Shown: positions 23,624 through 35,170 of the stretch, piece after piece
Numbering within the stretch: the first letter of the stretch is position 1
Layout: the number at the start of each line of letters is the position of its first letter
Assembly: GCF_010093595.1 (NCBI RefSeq)
Contig: NW_022985444.1
Coordinates: 62,001 to 126,000, forward strand
Direction: 5' to 3'
DNA length: 64,000 bases
Source: Mytilinidion resinicola
Lineage: Eukaryota; Ascomycota; Dothideomycetes; Mytilinidiales; Mytilinidiaceae
Position numbers and translations under genes: made by a program
The notes under the pieces: model-generated
What the model saw: only the letters and a program-made list of their open reading frames with translations
Told to the model about the DNA's origin: nothing
Databases searched by the model: none

Positions 23624-26555
23624 CTAAGTACCTAGCTCCAGGTCATCCATCTGCCACATATTTAGAAAATTAAGCGAAGACTCCGTATCAGGATGTAGGG
23701 GGCCAAGGATCTTTCCCCGTAGCTTAACGCACTTTTTCATTAGTAAGATAGCCTCTGTGTTTTGGCTCTGGGACTTCCATGTATGCGCCAGGTTGCTCAT
23801 GCTGCTCAGCGTGGAAGGATGCTCCTCCCCAAGCACCCTCTTTGTCGTCTCTATTACTTGTATAAACAGCTCTTCAGCCTCCTTCCACCGGCCTTGATTC
23901 CAGTACGTCGACGCTAGGTTGGCCATGCTGCTCAGCGTGGAAGGATGCTCCTCCCCAAGCACCCTCTTTCTCGTCTCTATCACTTGCACAAACAGCTCTT
24001 CGGCCTCCTTCCACCGCTCTTGACTCCTGTACGTTGATGCTAGGTTGGCTATGCTAGTTAGCGTGTCTGGATGCTCCTCCCTAAGCACCCTCTTTGTCGT
24101 CTCCATTGCTTGCACGTTTAGCTCTTCGGCCTCCTTCCACCGCCCTTGATTCCAGTACGTCGACGCTAGGTTGGCCATGCTGCTCAGCGTGGAAGGATGC
24201 TCCTCCCCAAGCACCCTCTTTCTCGTCTCCATTACTTGCACATTTAGCTCTTCAGCCTCCTTCCACCGGCCTTGATTCCTGTACGTCGACGCCAGGTTAA
24301 CCATGCTGGTCAGTGTGGAAGGATGCTCGTCCCTAAGCACCCTCTTCCTCGTCTCCATCACTTGCACAAACAGCTCCTCGGCCTCCTTCCACCGGCCTTG
24401 ATTCGTATATGTCGACGCTAGGTTGGCCATGCTGGTCAGTGTGTCTGGATGCTCGTCCCCAAGCACCCTCGAACTCGTCTCCATCACTTGCACAAACAGC
24501 TCTTCAGCCTCCTTCCACCGCCCGTCATTGTACAAGGCAGTGGCACATCTCCATCCCAACTCTTTTCTGGGGGGGCCAGATGACAGAGCGAACTTAGCAT
24601 GCCGAAGCAATCGTCTCCACTTGTTTCTACTCTCATGACTATGCTCTTGTCCAGTGAGGCCAGATGACAGAGCAAACGTAGCATGCGGAAGCAATCGTCT
24701 CCACTTGCTTCTGTTCCCATGATTATTGTGTGGGAACACCACAAGCAGACGCCTGATCGCTATTTGACTTTGTTGACTCAGCAATCCCTCTTTTCTAAGC
24801 CAGTTGCGTGTCGAGATATGCACTAGTCGATGGATGTCCAGCGCCGATTCAGCCGTTCGTTTGGTGACAAATGAGTAATTGTTGAGGGTTCCTACTGCAT
24901 GTCTTCCCTGCTCATGCGATGAGGCTGCCGGGAGAAGAGCAAGCGGAATATCGCTTCGGTTCACACACGCCATAAAGAGTAGATACTTAGCTGCCAAAGC
25001 ATCGTGGCGACGAATCTGCTTGAACGAAATAAGCCAGGTTGCAGCTATTATGTTCTCAGATTTCCGATAAAGAGGTTCAACTGACCCCTCCCTTTTCTTA
25101 GCTAGTAGTGATAGATATTCTTGAAGCGTTGTTTTGTTGACGTTGACGTAGGCTGCTGCATGCACAATAGCTAGAGGGAGGTACTCCAGCCGTTTCAGCA
25201 AGAGGTCTACCTTCTCTTTCTCATTCACCGGGTTGACCAAACACGTCTCCAGCATTCTTCGAGCCATGTCCTGTTCCATCTCTGGCAACTCTACAATACT
25301 TCGTGGTGCCAGTTTTGCTGCTGTCTCCCTGTCAGTTGTTGTGAAGACAATAGCCCCCTGCGCAGAGCTTGGTAGGAACTCCATTAGGCCGACTGCCTGA
25401 GCCTCGTTCATGTTGTCAAAAATAAGGAGCCAGTGCCCTGCGCTCTTGTTGCTTAAGTGGATTTGTACCAGCTTCCTGACATCTGCCTTCTCATTTAGAA
25501 TATTAAGCCGTCGAGCAATGTGCGCATACGATTGATAGAGGCTCTCCTCATCGCTTGTAGATATCCAGAAGACTGAGCAGCTCTTAAGCTCTAGTCTGAT
25601 TCTGTACGCCAACTCCAGCGCTAGCTGTGTTTTGCCTATCCCACCCGGGCCTGTAATTGCGACCTTTGTAGTTGATGCTCCGACGAAGAGCTTTCCTTCC
25701 AGCTCGGCCAGTTGCGATTCGCGACCAGTAAATCGAGCGTTTTGGTCAAATGGTACGATAAACGGCGCGGTGTTAGCTGCGGGCTAGGCTTTAGCGATTT
25801 TTTTGAAAAACTGGTGTAGCTTAGACAGTACCTTTCTCCATTTCCTCCTGGAGTCGCTCCTGTGCTCTCTCTATTCCTTCGCCGTATCTAAACTCCATGG
25901 ACACACCGAAAATTCCAATTAAAGAGTACGCCATATCTTCTTCTTGCGTTGTCTGGCGGCCCGCCATCCATGCCATTCGCTCGGGAACGCTAACTTTGTC
26001 GAGAGGATCGCCCCGTAACACTGTAACCGGGATGCGAGTAATCTCATAGATCTGCTGCTCGAGGGAGTCTTTGTCCCCGAGTCGCTGACGATCTGAGGAA
26101 AAGAACTCGATTGATGCTGGAGCTAGGAGTTCTTGAAGCGTCCAGCCTCGAGTAAACCATCTACTCTTTCGAAAGGATGCTTCCCATGTACTCTCGTGCA
26201 GATGTGCATCTGCCATAGGCGTCGACACATCCGAGAGGAAAGTGTAGCATCTTGCTGCATTCTTGTACCACCGGAACATGGAGTTTATTGCGTTTGAGAG
26301 CTCGCGGAGATTCCATTTGTCAATACAACAAGTGTCGACCCAGAAGTACTGTATATGGTCACGAGCCGCTTGTTCGCCGCAGAACAGAATCTTTTCATAG
26401 CCAGCCTTGCCATGTCCAGTGCCATTTGCCAGATCTTCGAAGAGAAACTCGTCATCGCCCCAGGTGTGAGAAAGAATAGCATATGGCGGAATTGTTTTCT
26501 GGCTGAAATTTGTCCAGGCGAGTCGCCCGGAACCATCAAAGTAAAGGAGTCGCAT
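23624..26555 (-). CDS. HET - NB-ARC - TPR protein (fungal NLR/STAND, allorecognition type), two exons
   Basis: Exon 1 is 26,555-25,832 and exon 2 is 25,776-23,624. The 55-nt intron (GTACTG..CAG) joins EMEK to ANTAPFIVPF in frame, giving 958 aa. The N-terminal HET domain shows YAILSHTWGD, YFWVDTCCID and WFTRGWTLQELLAP. The NB-ARC follows at about 250-560, with P-loop GPGGIGKTQ (coded across 25,640, upstream of any Met in exon 2) and Walker B-like WLLIFDN. Residues 660-911 are six near-identical 42-aa TPR units of kinesin-light-chain type (GRWKEAEELFVQVMET…), then a diverged seventh. In fungi this architecture serves heterokaryon incompatibility and programmed cell death: the repeats sense, the nucleotide-binding module switches and HET executes. 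No frame break is seen. The partner gene and specificity are unknown. Confidence 0.9.
23768..24523 (-). repeat. Six 126-bp coding repeats (TPR units)
   Basis: Tandem copies within the NB-ARC/TPR gene, each encoding 42 residues. Most differ at only a few positions (FV/NV at 11-12, SS/RK/TK near 18, YTNQ/YRNQ/YWNQ at the end). The seventh unit downstream (23,651-23,767) is strongly diverged. Confidence 0.9.
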
Positions 26556-26659
26556 CGCAACAACGATAGTTCAAGAGAGCGGGCAATTTGCAGGTAATTC
26601 GGAGGGACGGCTACGGGGTTGCAGGGGAGATGGTAGCGCTCTATGTATTATGATGGTGG

Positions 26660-26736
26660 GCTGTGTAAAGGCTGTGTAAAGGCTGTGTAAAGGCTGTGTA
26701 AAGGCTGTGTAAAGGCTGTGTAAAGGCAGTGCAAAG
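26660..26736. repeat. 11-bp tandem repeat upstream of the HET-NB-ARC-TPR gene
   Basis: Six perfect copies of gctgtgtaaag (26,660-26,725) and one degenerate copy (gcagtgcaaag to 26,736). It starts 105 bp upstream of the start codon of the minus-strand gene, so it lies in the promoter or 5' leader. Confidence 0.9.
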
Positions 26737-27943
26737 GAGGCTCAGCCGCATCATCACGTGCTACAGAAGTAGATAAGCATGCTGACTAGTCGTACTTGAC
26801 AGTGCTGAGAGGAGTTTGCTACTAGATTTTGCCACCATATACGAGGACGGCCGACCCGCACCGGCCACTCTCTTTGTCAGCTCAAGCTGTGGTAAGTCAG
26901 AGAAGTACCTTCTGGTACCGTGACAGATCACGTGCCCAGGCTATAGTGCCTGGGTACCCAAGGGGGGGTACTAAGGCCCTAATTAGCCACACGTTTACAG
27001 CCACAAGCTTGGCTTGCTGGGTGACATAAGTAAATTACATCACGATGCTTATGTTAGACGTGCGGGGTCGTTTTGTCTAGCTGGATTAGTAATTGCTTCC
27101 GACCAGAAGTGCCGACCAGGGTAGCGACCTTGCATGAATTTGCGTGCGACAGCAGCCACAAGGCTGATGACGACTTCCTAGTATGGCAGCGAGGTTCTAA
27201 GGCTCGGATAAGGCCCTTTTATGAGCATTAGGAGTGATGGGAGCTCGATAGTGGTGCTGTGGCGACGGAATTCGGTTACGCTATGAAAGAAGGCTCTCCG
27301 CAAATTAGACGCGAAGGCAACAACGCGAACGTAATTTTTAGGTAGGAGGTGTTTTGAATGTTTAGGAGTGGCTACAGTACACTATTTATATAGAATTATG
27401 GGAAATCTCGATGTGTGCACAGAGTCTGAGCTGTTTGAAGTCAAAGTACCCCTCATATTTTCCGGCACGGTGGGTTTTCCGCGACCTAGGGACGGACGTT
27501 AGGGATGTGCGAGTCATGAATTCTCTGATTGGTTACACGGTCCGAGCATGTCGAACTGAAAGGAACACAAGGAAGACCCGGGGCATTGAGGAGGAGAACT
27601 TGGAGTGGCCAGCAGCGCTGCTGCATTCGAGTAAGGGTTCTACTTGAAGTCATCTGCAGCAAGGCCAACCGCACATGCCATGCTTGAGTATATCAGTTCA
27701 GTGACCGTCTGAAGATGAGTGAACATGCTTTTTGATATGTAAAGGCCTGTTATAGCATATTACGAGTGCGATGCTGACATGCAGCTTTGGAAGGCCATCA
27801 TTGTGCTTTCTAGTCACGTGGCGCTCGCTTTTGCTTCCAACGGGTATATATCAACATGAGCTTGGCTTTTCCTCACCACCCTACCACCCCACAGCATCCA
27901 TCCTCCACCATCTCTACTAGTACACGCACACTACGTACGCGCT
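26737..27943. other. Intergenic, nothing recognised
   Basis: Short ORFs only. It contains a few TA-rich and CACGTG words but no domain-bearing frame. Confidence 0.5.
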
Positions 27944-28468
27944 ATGGCGCGAGCTCGCCTGGATGCCTTGCCGGATGAGCTCACGCTCGAAATCGCCAAG
28001 CACCTCAAGTCGGACCCAGCTACTCTCAATAGCTGGATGCGAACAAACCAAAATCACCATCGGATTCTTTGGGCGGGATTGCACGGAATAGCCATCGTCA
28101 GCGTCAACGGTCAGACGGCTTTCAAGCACGCTCTCTACTGTCTTGACTCTCGTAAGGTTAGCTACCTGCTATCCCATGGGATCGACGAGTGGGTGGGGGA
28201 CCAGACATGGAATGCTCTAACTCACATTACCCTTTGCTACACGGTCAATCAAGACTTCCAACAGCGACCGGCAAGGCTATGGAACCAGCTCCCCTACGAT
28301 TGGTGTGATGCTCTTCCTGCCCTGAGATGCGATGAAGATGTATTGAGATCAGTGCAATGTTCATGCGCGGTGCTGTCTGAAGATTCTCGGCAATCCACGG
28401 CCCGTGCACACGAGACTCATATACGAAGTATAGGGAGAAGACCTTTGCAATACGCTATACAAACTTGA
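27944..28468 (+). CDS. F-box-like short protein, probably a truncated F-box/ankyrin relative
   Basis: 174 aa in one frame. The N-terminus (LDALPDELTLEIAKHLKSD) fits an F-box start, followed by AFKHALYCLDSRKVSYLLSHG, an ankyrin-like element. The overall layout resembles the F-box/ankyrin gene at 44,031-45,632. Beyond about residue 95 nothing is recognisable and the frame ends soon after, so this may be a truncated copy. F-box proteins normally dock substrates to SCF ubiquitin ligases. A CT-rich, ACCACC-rich leader (27,870-27,940) precedes the ATG and suggests it is or was transcribed. Confidence 0.5.
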   Translation: MARARLDALPDELTLEIAKHLKSDPATLNSWMRTNQNHHRILWAGLHGIAIVSVNGQTAFKHALYCLDSRKVSYLLSHGIDEWVGDQTWNALTHITLCYTVNQDFQQRPARLWNQLPYDWCDALPALRCDEDVLRSVQCSCAVLSEDSRQSTARAHETHIRSIGRRPLQYAIQT

Positions 28469-28804
28469 GGGACTGAAAACAGGACCATGGGACTCGATGT
28501 CTCCAGGACTAGCTGTGAATATAGGACCCATAGGACCCCAAGGAACTCTCACATAATGCGCCCTTGTGACAAGCTAATTGGCTGATATTTTCAATACGAG
28601 TGACGCGTATTCTATGCAAGGCTGCGAAGTTCGGACAGGACGGACAGGAGGGGCAGAAGCAGCGTCAAGTGGGGCAAAAATCTTTTGGTCGATCCGTGAC
28701 CGCAGCCATATTCTACGAAGCATCAATCCTCTTCCCGTCCCTTCTTTTGCACTTCTTTCAAGTGTCCAGCCTCCGTAGAGAGTTACAAGCTCAGCACCCT
28801 CACA

Positions 28805-31044
28805 ATGCCTTCCAACGGGCAAAAGACTGGCATGGAACCCTACACGATATTCCTTCCGCTGCACACGTTGCTAATATCGTATAGCCATCCTCTCCGTCTA
28901 TGACAAGACCGGCCTCCTCGACCTGGCCAAGGGCCTCCAGGACCGTGGCGTCAAGATGCTGGCGTCCGGCGGCACCGCCAAAATGATCCGCGAAGCCAAT
29001 TTCCCCGTCGAAGACGTATCGAGCATTACGAAGGCGCCAGAGATGTTGGGAGGACGAGTGAAGACACTACACCCGGCGGTTCATGGGGGCATATTGGCAA
29101 GGAACCTTGACTCGGATTCGAAGGATCTGGCCGAGAACAGCATTGACAAGGTCAGCAATCTGGGCCGAGAAACGCATCTCGAAAGGCTACAAATCGCATT
29201 TCGGACGATATGGGCTAACGCGCGGGACCGTCAGATTGACTTCGTTGTCTGCAACCTATACCCGTTCTCCGAGACCGTAGCGAAGATCAATGTCACGATA
29301 CCCGAGGCTGTGGAGGTGCGGATATATCTACCCAATACATGAAGCGACTATCTAATATCATATAGGAGATCGACATAGGTAGTTTCCCCCGAGCACGATT
29401 CTGGCCTGAAACTGACCGCACTTTCGTACAGGTGGCGTCACATTGCTCCGAGCCGCTGCAAAGAATCACTCCCGCGTTACCATCATTAGCGACCCCAAAG
29501 ACTACCACGACTTCCTCACGGAGCTAGAGAAGGAGGGCGACGTGTCAGAGAAGAGCAGGCAGCTTTACGCTCTTAAGGCGTTTGAGCAGACCGCGGACTA
29601 CGACACCGCAATCTCGGACTTCTTCCGGAAGAAGTATGCTGGAGGTGGTGACCAGCAGCTGGCATTGCGATACGGCGCGAACCCACACCAGAAGCCGGCT
29701 GCTGTCTTCATGAAGGACTCGGCACTACCGTTCAAGGTTCTATGTGGATCCCCGGGGTATATCAACTTGCTTGATGCTCTCAATGCGTGGCCGTTGGTGA
29801 AGGAGCTCACTCAGGCTCTGAACTACCCTGCTGCTACGAGCTTCAAGGTATTTACCCCCCTCTCGCCCAAAACCTCATGCTTACTTCTCCCTAGCACGTC
29901 TCGCCGGCAGGCGCTGCCATTGGCGTGCCTCTGAATGATGTTGAGAGGAAGGTTTATATGGTAGACGACATCGAGGGCATCGAGAAGTCTGGTCTCGCTC
30001 AAGCTTATGCTCGTGCCCGTGGAGCCGACCGTATGTCAAGCTTCGGCGACATGATCGCACTATCGTCGGAAGTCGATGTATGCCCTCCAATTCCTCTTTT
30101 CGGTACTAATTACTCACACATCATAGCTTCCAACAGCAAAGATCATCAGCCGCGAAGTCTCGGACGGTGTCATCGCACCAAGCTACTCTGCCGAAGCGCT
30201 CGAGATACTCAAGAAGAAGAAGGGCGGCAAGTACCTGGTTCTCCAGATGGACCCCGAGTATGACCCGCCTGCCACCGAGACGCGGTCGGTCTACGGGATC
30301 AACTTGCGACAGCAACGCAACGACGCTCACATCTCGCCATCCGACACCTTCAACACCATCATAACCCCCAAGGACTCCGCACCGCTATCCGAATCAGCAC
30401 TTCGGGACTTGACCGTCGCCACCATTGCGCTGAAGTACACTCAGGTAAGCCAATTCGTAGACTTTAAATTGAACCACAACTAACACCTCCCAGTCTAACA
30501 GCGTATGTTACGCCCTCAACGGCCAGGTCATCGGCCTAGGCGCCGGCCAACAATGTAAGTCCTACTCTTCCCCTCTCCCTCTCCCTTACTAACATTCACA
30601 GCCCGCATCCACTGCACCCGCCTCGCTGGCGACAAAGCCGACAACTGGTGGCTCCGCTTCCATGAGCGCACCCTCGGTCTCACCTTCAAGAAAGGCACCA
30701 AGCGCCCCTCGAAATCCAACGCCATCGACCTCCTCTGCTCTGGCTCCATCCCCACCGCTCCAGGCCCCGAGCTCGACGAGTTCGAGGCCAACTTCGAGCC
30801 CGGCCATGTGCCGAAGGCGTTCACAGCTGAAGAGAGGAAAGAGTTCCTCGGGAAGTTGAGCGAGGTGGCGCTGAGCAGCGATGCATTTTTCCCGTTCGTG
30901 GATAACGTGTATCGCGCGGCGCGGAGTGGGGTCAAGTACCTTGCGGCGCCGACGGGGAGCCAGAATGATGGGGTGGTTATGGAAGCGGCGGAGAAGTTGG
31001 GGATCACGTTTGTCGAGCAACCGATTCGGTTGTTCCACCACTAA
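28805..31044 (+). CDS. ADE17: Bifunctional AICAR formyltransferase / IMP cyclohydrolase, nine exons
   Basis: The last two steps of de novo IMP synthesis. Exons by splice signal and frame: 28,805-28,829; 28,885-29,150; 29,235-29,315; 29,366-29,378; 29,432-29,847; 29,895-30,077; 30,127-30,444; 30,494-30,554; 30,602-31,044, totalling 601 aa (yeast ADE17 is about 590). The N-terminal cyclohydrolase part has [34 protein letters not shown] and [10 protein letters not shown]. The transformylase part has [38 protein letters not shown] and the C-terminal [11 protein letters not shown]. Intron 1 must start with GC (GCATGG) to give [18 protein letters not shown]. Exon 4 is only 13 nt. Cytosolic homodimer in known members. 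ADE16 and ADE17 are equivalent names. Confidence 0.95.
29366..29378 (+). other. 13-nt micro-exon of the ADE17 gene
   Basis: The sequence gagatcgacatag lies between ..atag and gtagtt. It supplies EIDI(G), restoring the conserved [19 protein letters not shown] stretch. Flanking introns are 50 and 53 nt. Confidence 0.85.
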
Positions 31045-32604
31045 GGAAGAGGGTACATCGAGGACTGTAGGATGCTAGATAAGTGCATGAGGTTAAAAGG
31101 TAAAATACCAAAATTCAGGAGGTAGCAATGATTCATGATTGCCTTACCTTGTATGAACTAGTGATCCCATGCCACTCACTCCGACTTCTCAGCGACTATG
31201 GACCAGCGGTGTCGAGGGCATGGGAAGCGGAAGACGCGTACATTTTCACGTAACTGGGGCGGAAAGCAAGTATAAATTCATGCCTTAACCTCCCAAATTC
31301 ATGACCCCTATAGAGACCACTTTCTCGGGTTTCGAAACACCCAGAATTATCCAGCGATGGATGTTCCGGCGAGACTGAGTGAGCTTGGTGGAAGTTAGGG
31401 GAGATCAACCTACCTCAGAGCAAATTTCTCATGGTCTGGTGAAGCCGTCAGCAGATGAAGACGATGTTCATGGGAGTTTTGTGTGCTGATCAACGCATCG
31501 TTTCTCTGCTGATCATCGCGATACCTTACTGCTAATGCCCGCTCGGCGGTGTTCCTTAGAGCAAAACTTTAGTGTCATCTTTCTTGGCCCGATATTTTCT
31601 CGTTGACATGATAATGGCCAGTGATTGCAAGGGAGTTGATCAACATCATCATCTTGTGTTTCTACTTAGAGCTAGCTCCATCACGAGGTATTTCGCAGAT
31701 TTTTGCATCACCCCGCAACTCTGATCCCTCTCATGGGTGGGCGAAAGACTTCGGTTGTACCACTGCGCAACAAGCGCCCATGAGATGACTGACATAGGAT
31801 GTTGCTCCTCGAAAAATAAACGCACTCTCATCATGAAGAAGGCTTACCCCAAAAATTATATATTTATAGCATATTCCGGAGCGCCAAGACCAACGGCACG
31901 TGTGGATCATGTGACGAAGCTCCGAGCGGACGACACCGATAATGAACGAGGGATAGAAGTCGCGTTCCCCAAACGAAAATCGCAGAAGGGAGAAGTCGAG
32001 TCTCGACTCAGCGTTCATTCCATTTCCGCACCTGGATAGGATAGGCCGTCTGTGCCATGCAGCGTTGGGTCTTTCTATAGAAATGACCCATAATTAGTAA
32101 ATACGCAGTGCTTTCAATGTTTGATAAGCTAGGTAGAGTAAAGTGTTGCTTGGTGGCTGGTGAATAAGACGTTGAAGTTGGAAACCTCCTAAGATATCAT
32201 CGGGACGGTGAATTGGAGTCGAATTGGAAGCTGATTGAAGTAGATTGGGGTGGATTTGCTTGTTTCCCAAACAACCTGACCACCGTTGCGGTCTTTTTCA
32301 TCTTGTCCCGATTTACGATGCGGCGCTGAAGCACTACAAATACCGGCAAGTAGGCGGTGCTGTCAGCGTGTGATAGCTCTCTGATTTACGCTGTTCAGAA
32401 TTTTACATCGTACAACAGCTTTTCAAATGCACTAAAGAACCTCCAACGGTGGTGAGTGTGTGCCAAAACTTTTGGCAAGGCTTTCTAAAAAGAAAGGTCG
32501 AAGGCGCTCAGGGGTATTTATGCCGAACGAAAGACTAGAAGCTCCCTCTCTCTCCCTCATCGTGAGATTTAAACCACAAAAGCTTCAACCCCTCCTTGCG
32601 AAAA
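31045..32604. other. Intergenic, nothing recognised
   Basis: 1.5 kb between convergent genes. Short ORFs only (for example 31,737-32,039), without domain signals. Confidence 0.5.
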
Positions 32605-35170
32605 CTAAATTACTAGAGCCTCGACGCCCCGGTTTCGCGGCTCACGAATCTTGCCAATCTCATACGCTAAAACCGTATGATCCGCATAATAGAGTATAAG
32701 CCGCCAGCGACGTACCCCCTCCGTGCCCAACATACCCTGCAAAGGGCTGACCGCAATGCCGAGCATCCACCCACGGCGCCAGCCATCCTTCTCTTGTTCT
32801 GGAAATGGGAGAAGATGATCGAGCCGGAAGCCGTACACGGGCTGTGGGAGTTCTTTGTCGTCGAGCTCGTTATATTGGGTCAAAGTTATGACGGCGGCGC
32901 GGCCGATGCTTGACGCAACGATGACCACGCCGAGCTCGGGTATTTGCTCAAAAAAGCACATTCGGTCTCGTGACTTTGGAAATTGGCTCTGAGTTTGAGC
33001 AAGAGGGTTATGTAATACGATGACGGGCGGAGACGTAGCCTCGGAGGTGAGTGGTTGCACTAGGAATAGGTCCTTTTTGGCAACAATAAGGACGGGGCAG
33101 TGCGAGTTGGATGAAGATGTACGGCCACCGTCCGAGATTAGGTGTTGCATATAGAAACGGCGCCTAGGACACGTTAGTGAATAGTTATTTCTTTATATGG
33201 AGCGATAGTATTGTGTCTCATCGTGGGGATTCGTACACTTCTCTGCCACCGCTTGTGGTGCCTCACGGTATTTTCAGAAGCCCGATTCGGACGGAAGTCC
33301 CGCATTTTGATCGACTGGTAAACTCGACAGGCTACCCTAAGCAGCTGCAGAGAAGTGTACATAGCTTGAAAGTTAAACTTACCTCGGTTGGCCAGTTGCG
33401 GCATCGGAGGCAACAATTTCTTCCTCTTCCTCAAGAGAATCATCGTCGTGCATCCATTGAGAGTCAAGATTGAACGTAACGCCGGTGTTGTTGTCAACAG
33501 CCACCGTTGCAGAGGCAGGAGCAGGAGTACGAGGACTGGGGCTGCTAAGGAGCTTTTGGCCTCCGGGAATGTTGAGCTTGCTCGCCGAGATGTCCCAGAA
33601 CCAATGAGACTTGGAGACTTTGGAAGTGCCAAGGGTTACTTCAATTAGATGAGTCTTTTTGAACGACCGAGGATCTAGGAATACTGAGTTCCAGAGAGCG
33701 TGAGGATAACCGTGCTGGTCAAAGCACGTGCACTGAGCAGGTTGCGTTGGCTCATGCAAGACGCCAAAGCAAAAGCCGAGACTGAGACGCTCGGCGTAAA
33801 ACGGTGTCCGGTGAGTATCCCAGACGAAGACTTGCCCGGCAATCGTACTACACAAAATCCATTGGCCCTTTGGATCCGAACCGGTGTTGTTGAAGTGGAC
33901 GGCCGGGATGTTGTCGCCCATGTCTGCTGATTCCAATTTCCTTTCATAGCTTCGGGCCCTGGGGATTTGTTAGAATGTACATTTGTTTGCTGCTGTCTGA
34001 GGCGGCCCAGCAAGTCTACAGATCGCTCCAAACGATAGAGCTAAAATTCATCTAGATCCATCGAGGGACTTTAGACAGTGGCAAGCAGGTGTACATAGAA
34101 AGAGAGGAAGCTCTTACGGATCTAAAGCTAAAGATTCTGCGGACGGGCTGAGCGCCAACACGAACACGCTAACCTTGCGGGTGTTTGCACTGACAGCAAT
34201 TAACCGAGCTTCGCTATGGATAGCCAAGCCCCAAGCGCTCTTTGCAACGTTCGTATGGAAGAAAGGGCGGACCAAACAAATGTCGTTTGGAACGGTGGTG
34301 TCGTGGGGCTCATGCTTTAGGATATCCTTGACGAAGAATCCGATCACGTCCCCATCATCACAGGCAACTAGAAGCGCTTCCTCGTGACCGAGAAAGTCGA
34401 GCAGAATACGGTTCGCCGAGTGCGGATGGTGGGGGTCAAGGTAGCCTCGTAGACCTGGCCTAGTCACGGGCAGACCAAGCTTCAAAAGAGGTTTGCTAGA
34501 CAGTCTCTGTTCGGGAAACGTTGGGCGATGGACATGTATCTCTTCGGAACAAGCAAGGAAATAGAGGTTGTGCACTTTCGAAAGTGCGGTCTTCAAGCTG
34601 TTAGCGTCGATGGTGGAAGACCAGTCTCGGCAGCAGGAGAGGAAGGGGAGCAGTAACGCTGAGCATGACAAAAGTGGCACACTCATCAAGTACTCGGCCG
34701 GTACTCATCAAGTACTCGGCCGGTACTCATCAAGTACTCGGCCGGTACTCATCAAGTACTCGGCCGGTGTGTACACCTGTTTGCTTCCAATCCCTGAGAC
34801 TTCGCTGAAGCACCCCAAACAGTAGCAGACAGGTGTACACAAAAGCAGCTTGTTCTAGAATTAGTGTGCCACCTTTGCCATGCCCCGTGTCGTAGTGCGC
34901 CACCATTTCAGGTGGCCCACAGAGTGTGCAGGGCGTTCAAAATGATGATATTCAGAGATACAAAAATGAATCGAAGCACTCCAAACAGTGGCAGCAAGAA
35001 GCTAACAGGCCTGACAATGTATGTACAACGAGAGAAGAGAGGCTTACCAGATTAACACGCCAGTCGGAGACCCTCTCTGGCTTGTCGTCGTACTCAAATC
35101 TCTCGGAGCCATTTTGACCCACGATGGACCTCACCGAAACCTCCTGGAATGGGCGTCCTCGGTCTGCCAT
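32605..35170 (-). CDS. CRT10-like WD-repeat-type protein, five exons
   Basis: Exons: 35,170-35,048; 34,590-34,118; 34,040-34,020; 33,958-33,383; 33,163-32,605, totalling 583 aa. Each junction keeps frame: VSDWRVNL/TALSKVHNLYF; LALDP/SIVWSDL/ARSYERK; TGQPR/RRFYMQHL. Recognisable parts are LYFLACSEEIHVHRP, GYLDPHHPHSANRILLDFLG, VACDDGDVIGF, WGLAIHSEARLIAVSANTRKV and AGQVFVWDT, a pattern I associate with the fungal CRT10 family. In yeast Crt10 is a regulator of ribonucleotide reductase genes. Function here is by family only. The first intron is unusually long (457 nt) and holds tandem and inverted repeats. One exon is only 21 nt. The N-terminal exon is the least certain piece. Confidence 0.65.
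34681..34768. repeat. 22-bp tandem repeat, four perfect copies, in the first CRT10-like intron
   Basis: The unit actcatcaagtactcggccggt repeats four times without mismatch, directly next to a 72-bp inverted-repeat element (34,769-34,840). Confidence 0.95.
34769..34840. repeat. 72-bp inverted-repeat element within the intron
   Basis: The left arm GTGTACACCTGTTTGC (34,769-34,784) pairs with the right arm GCAGACAGGTGTACAC (34,825-34,840), 15 of 16 positions. Its minus-strand sequence shares ctgctactgtttggggtg with a second block at 34,967-35,034 in the same intron and, more weakly, with other introns of this gene. Confidence 0.8.
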
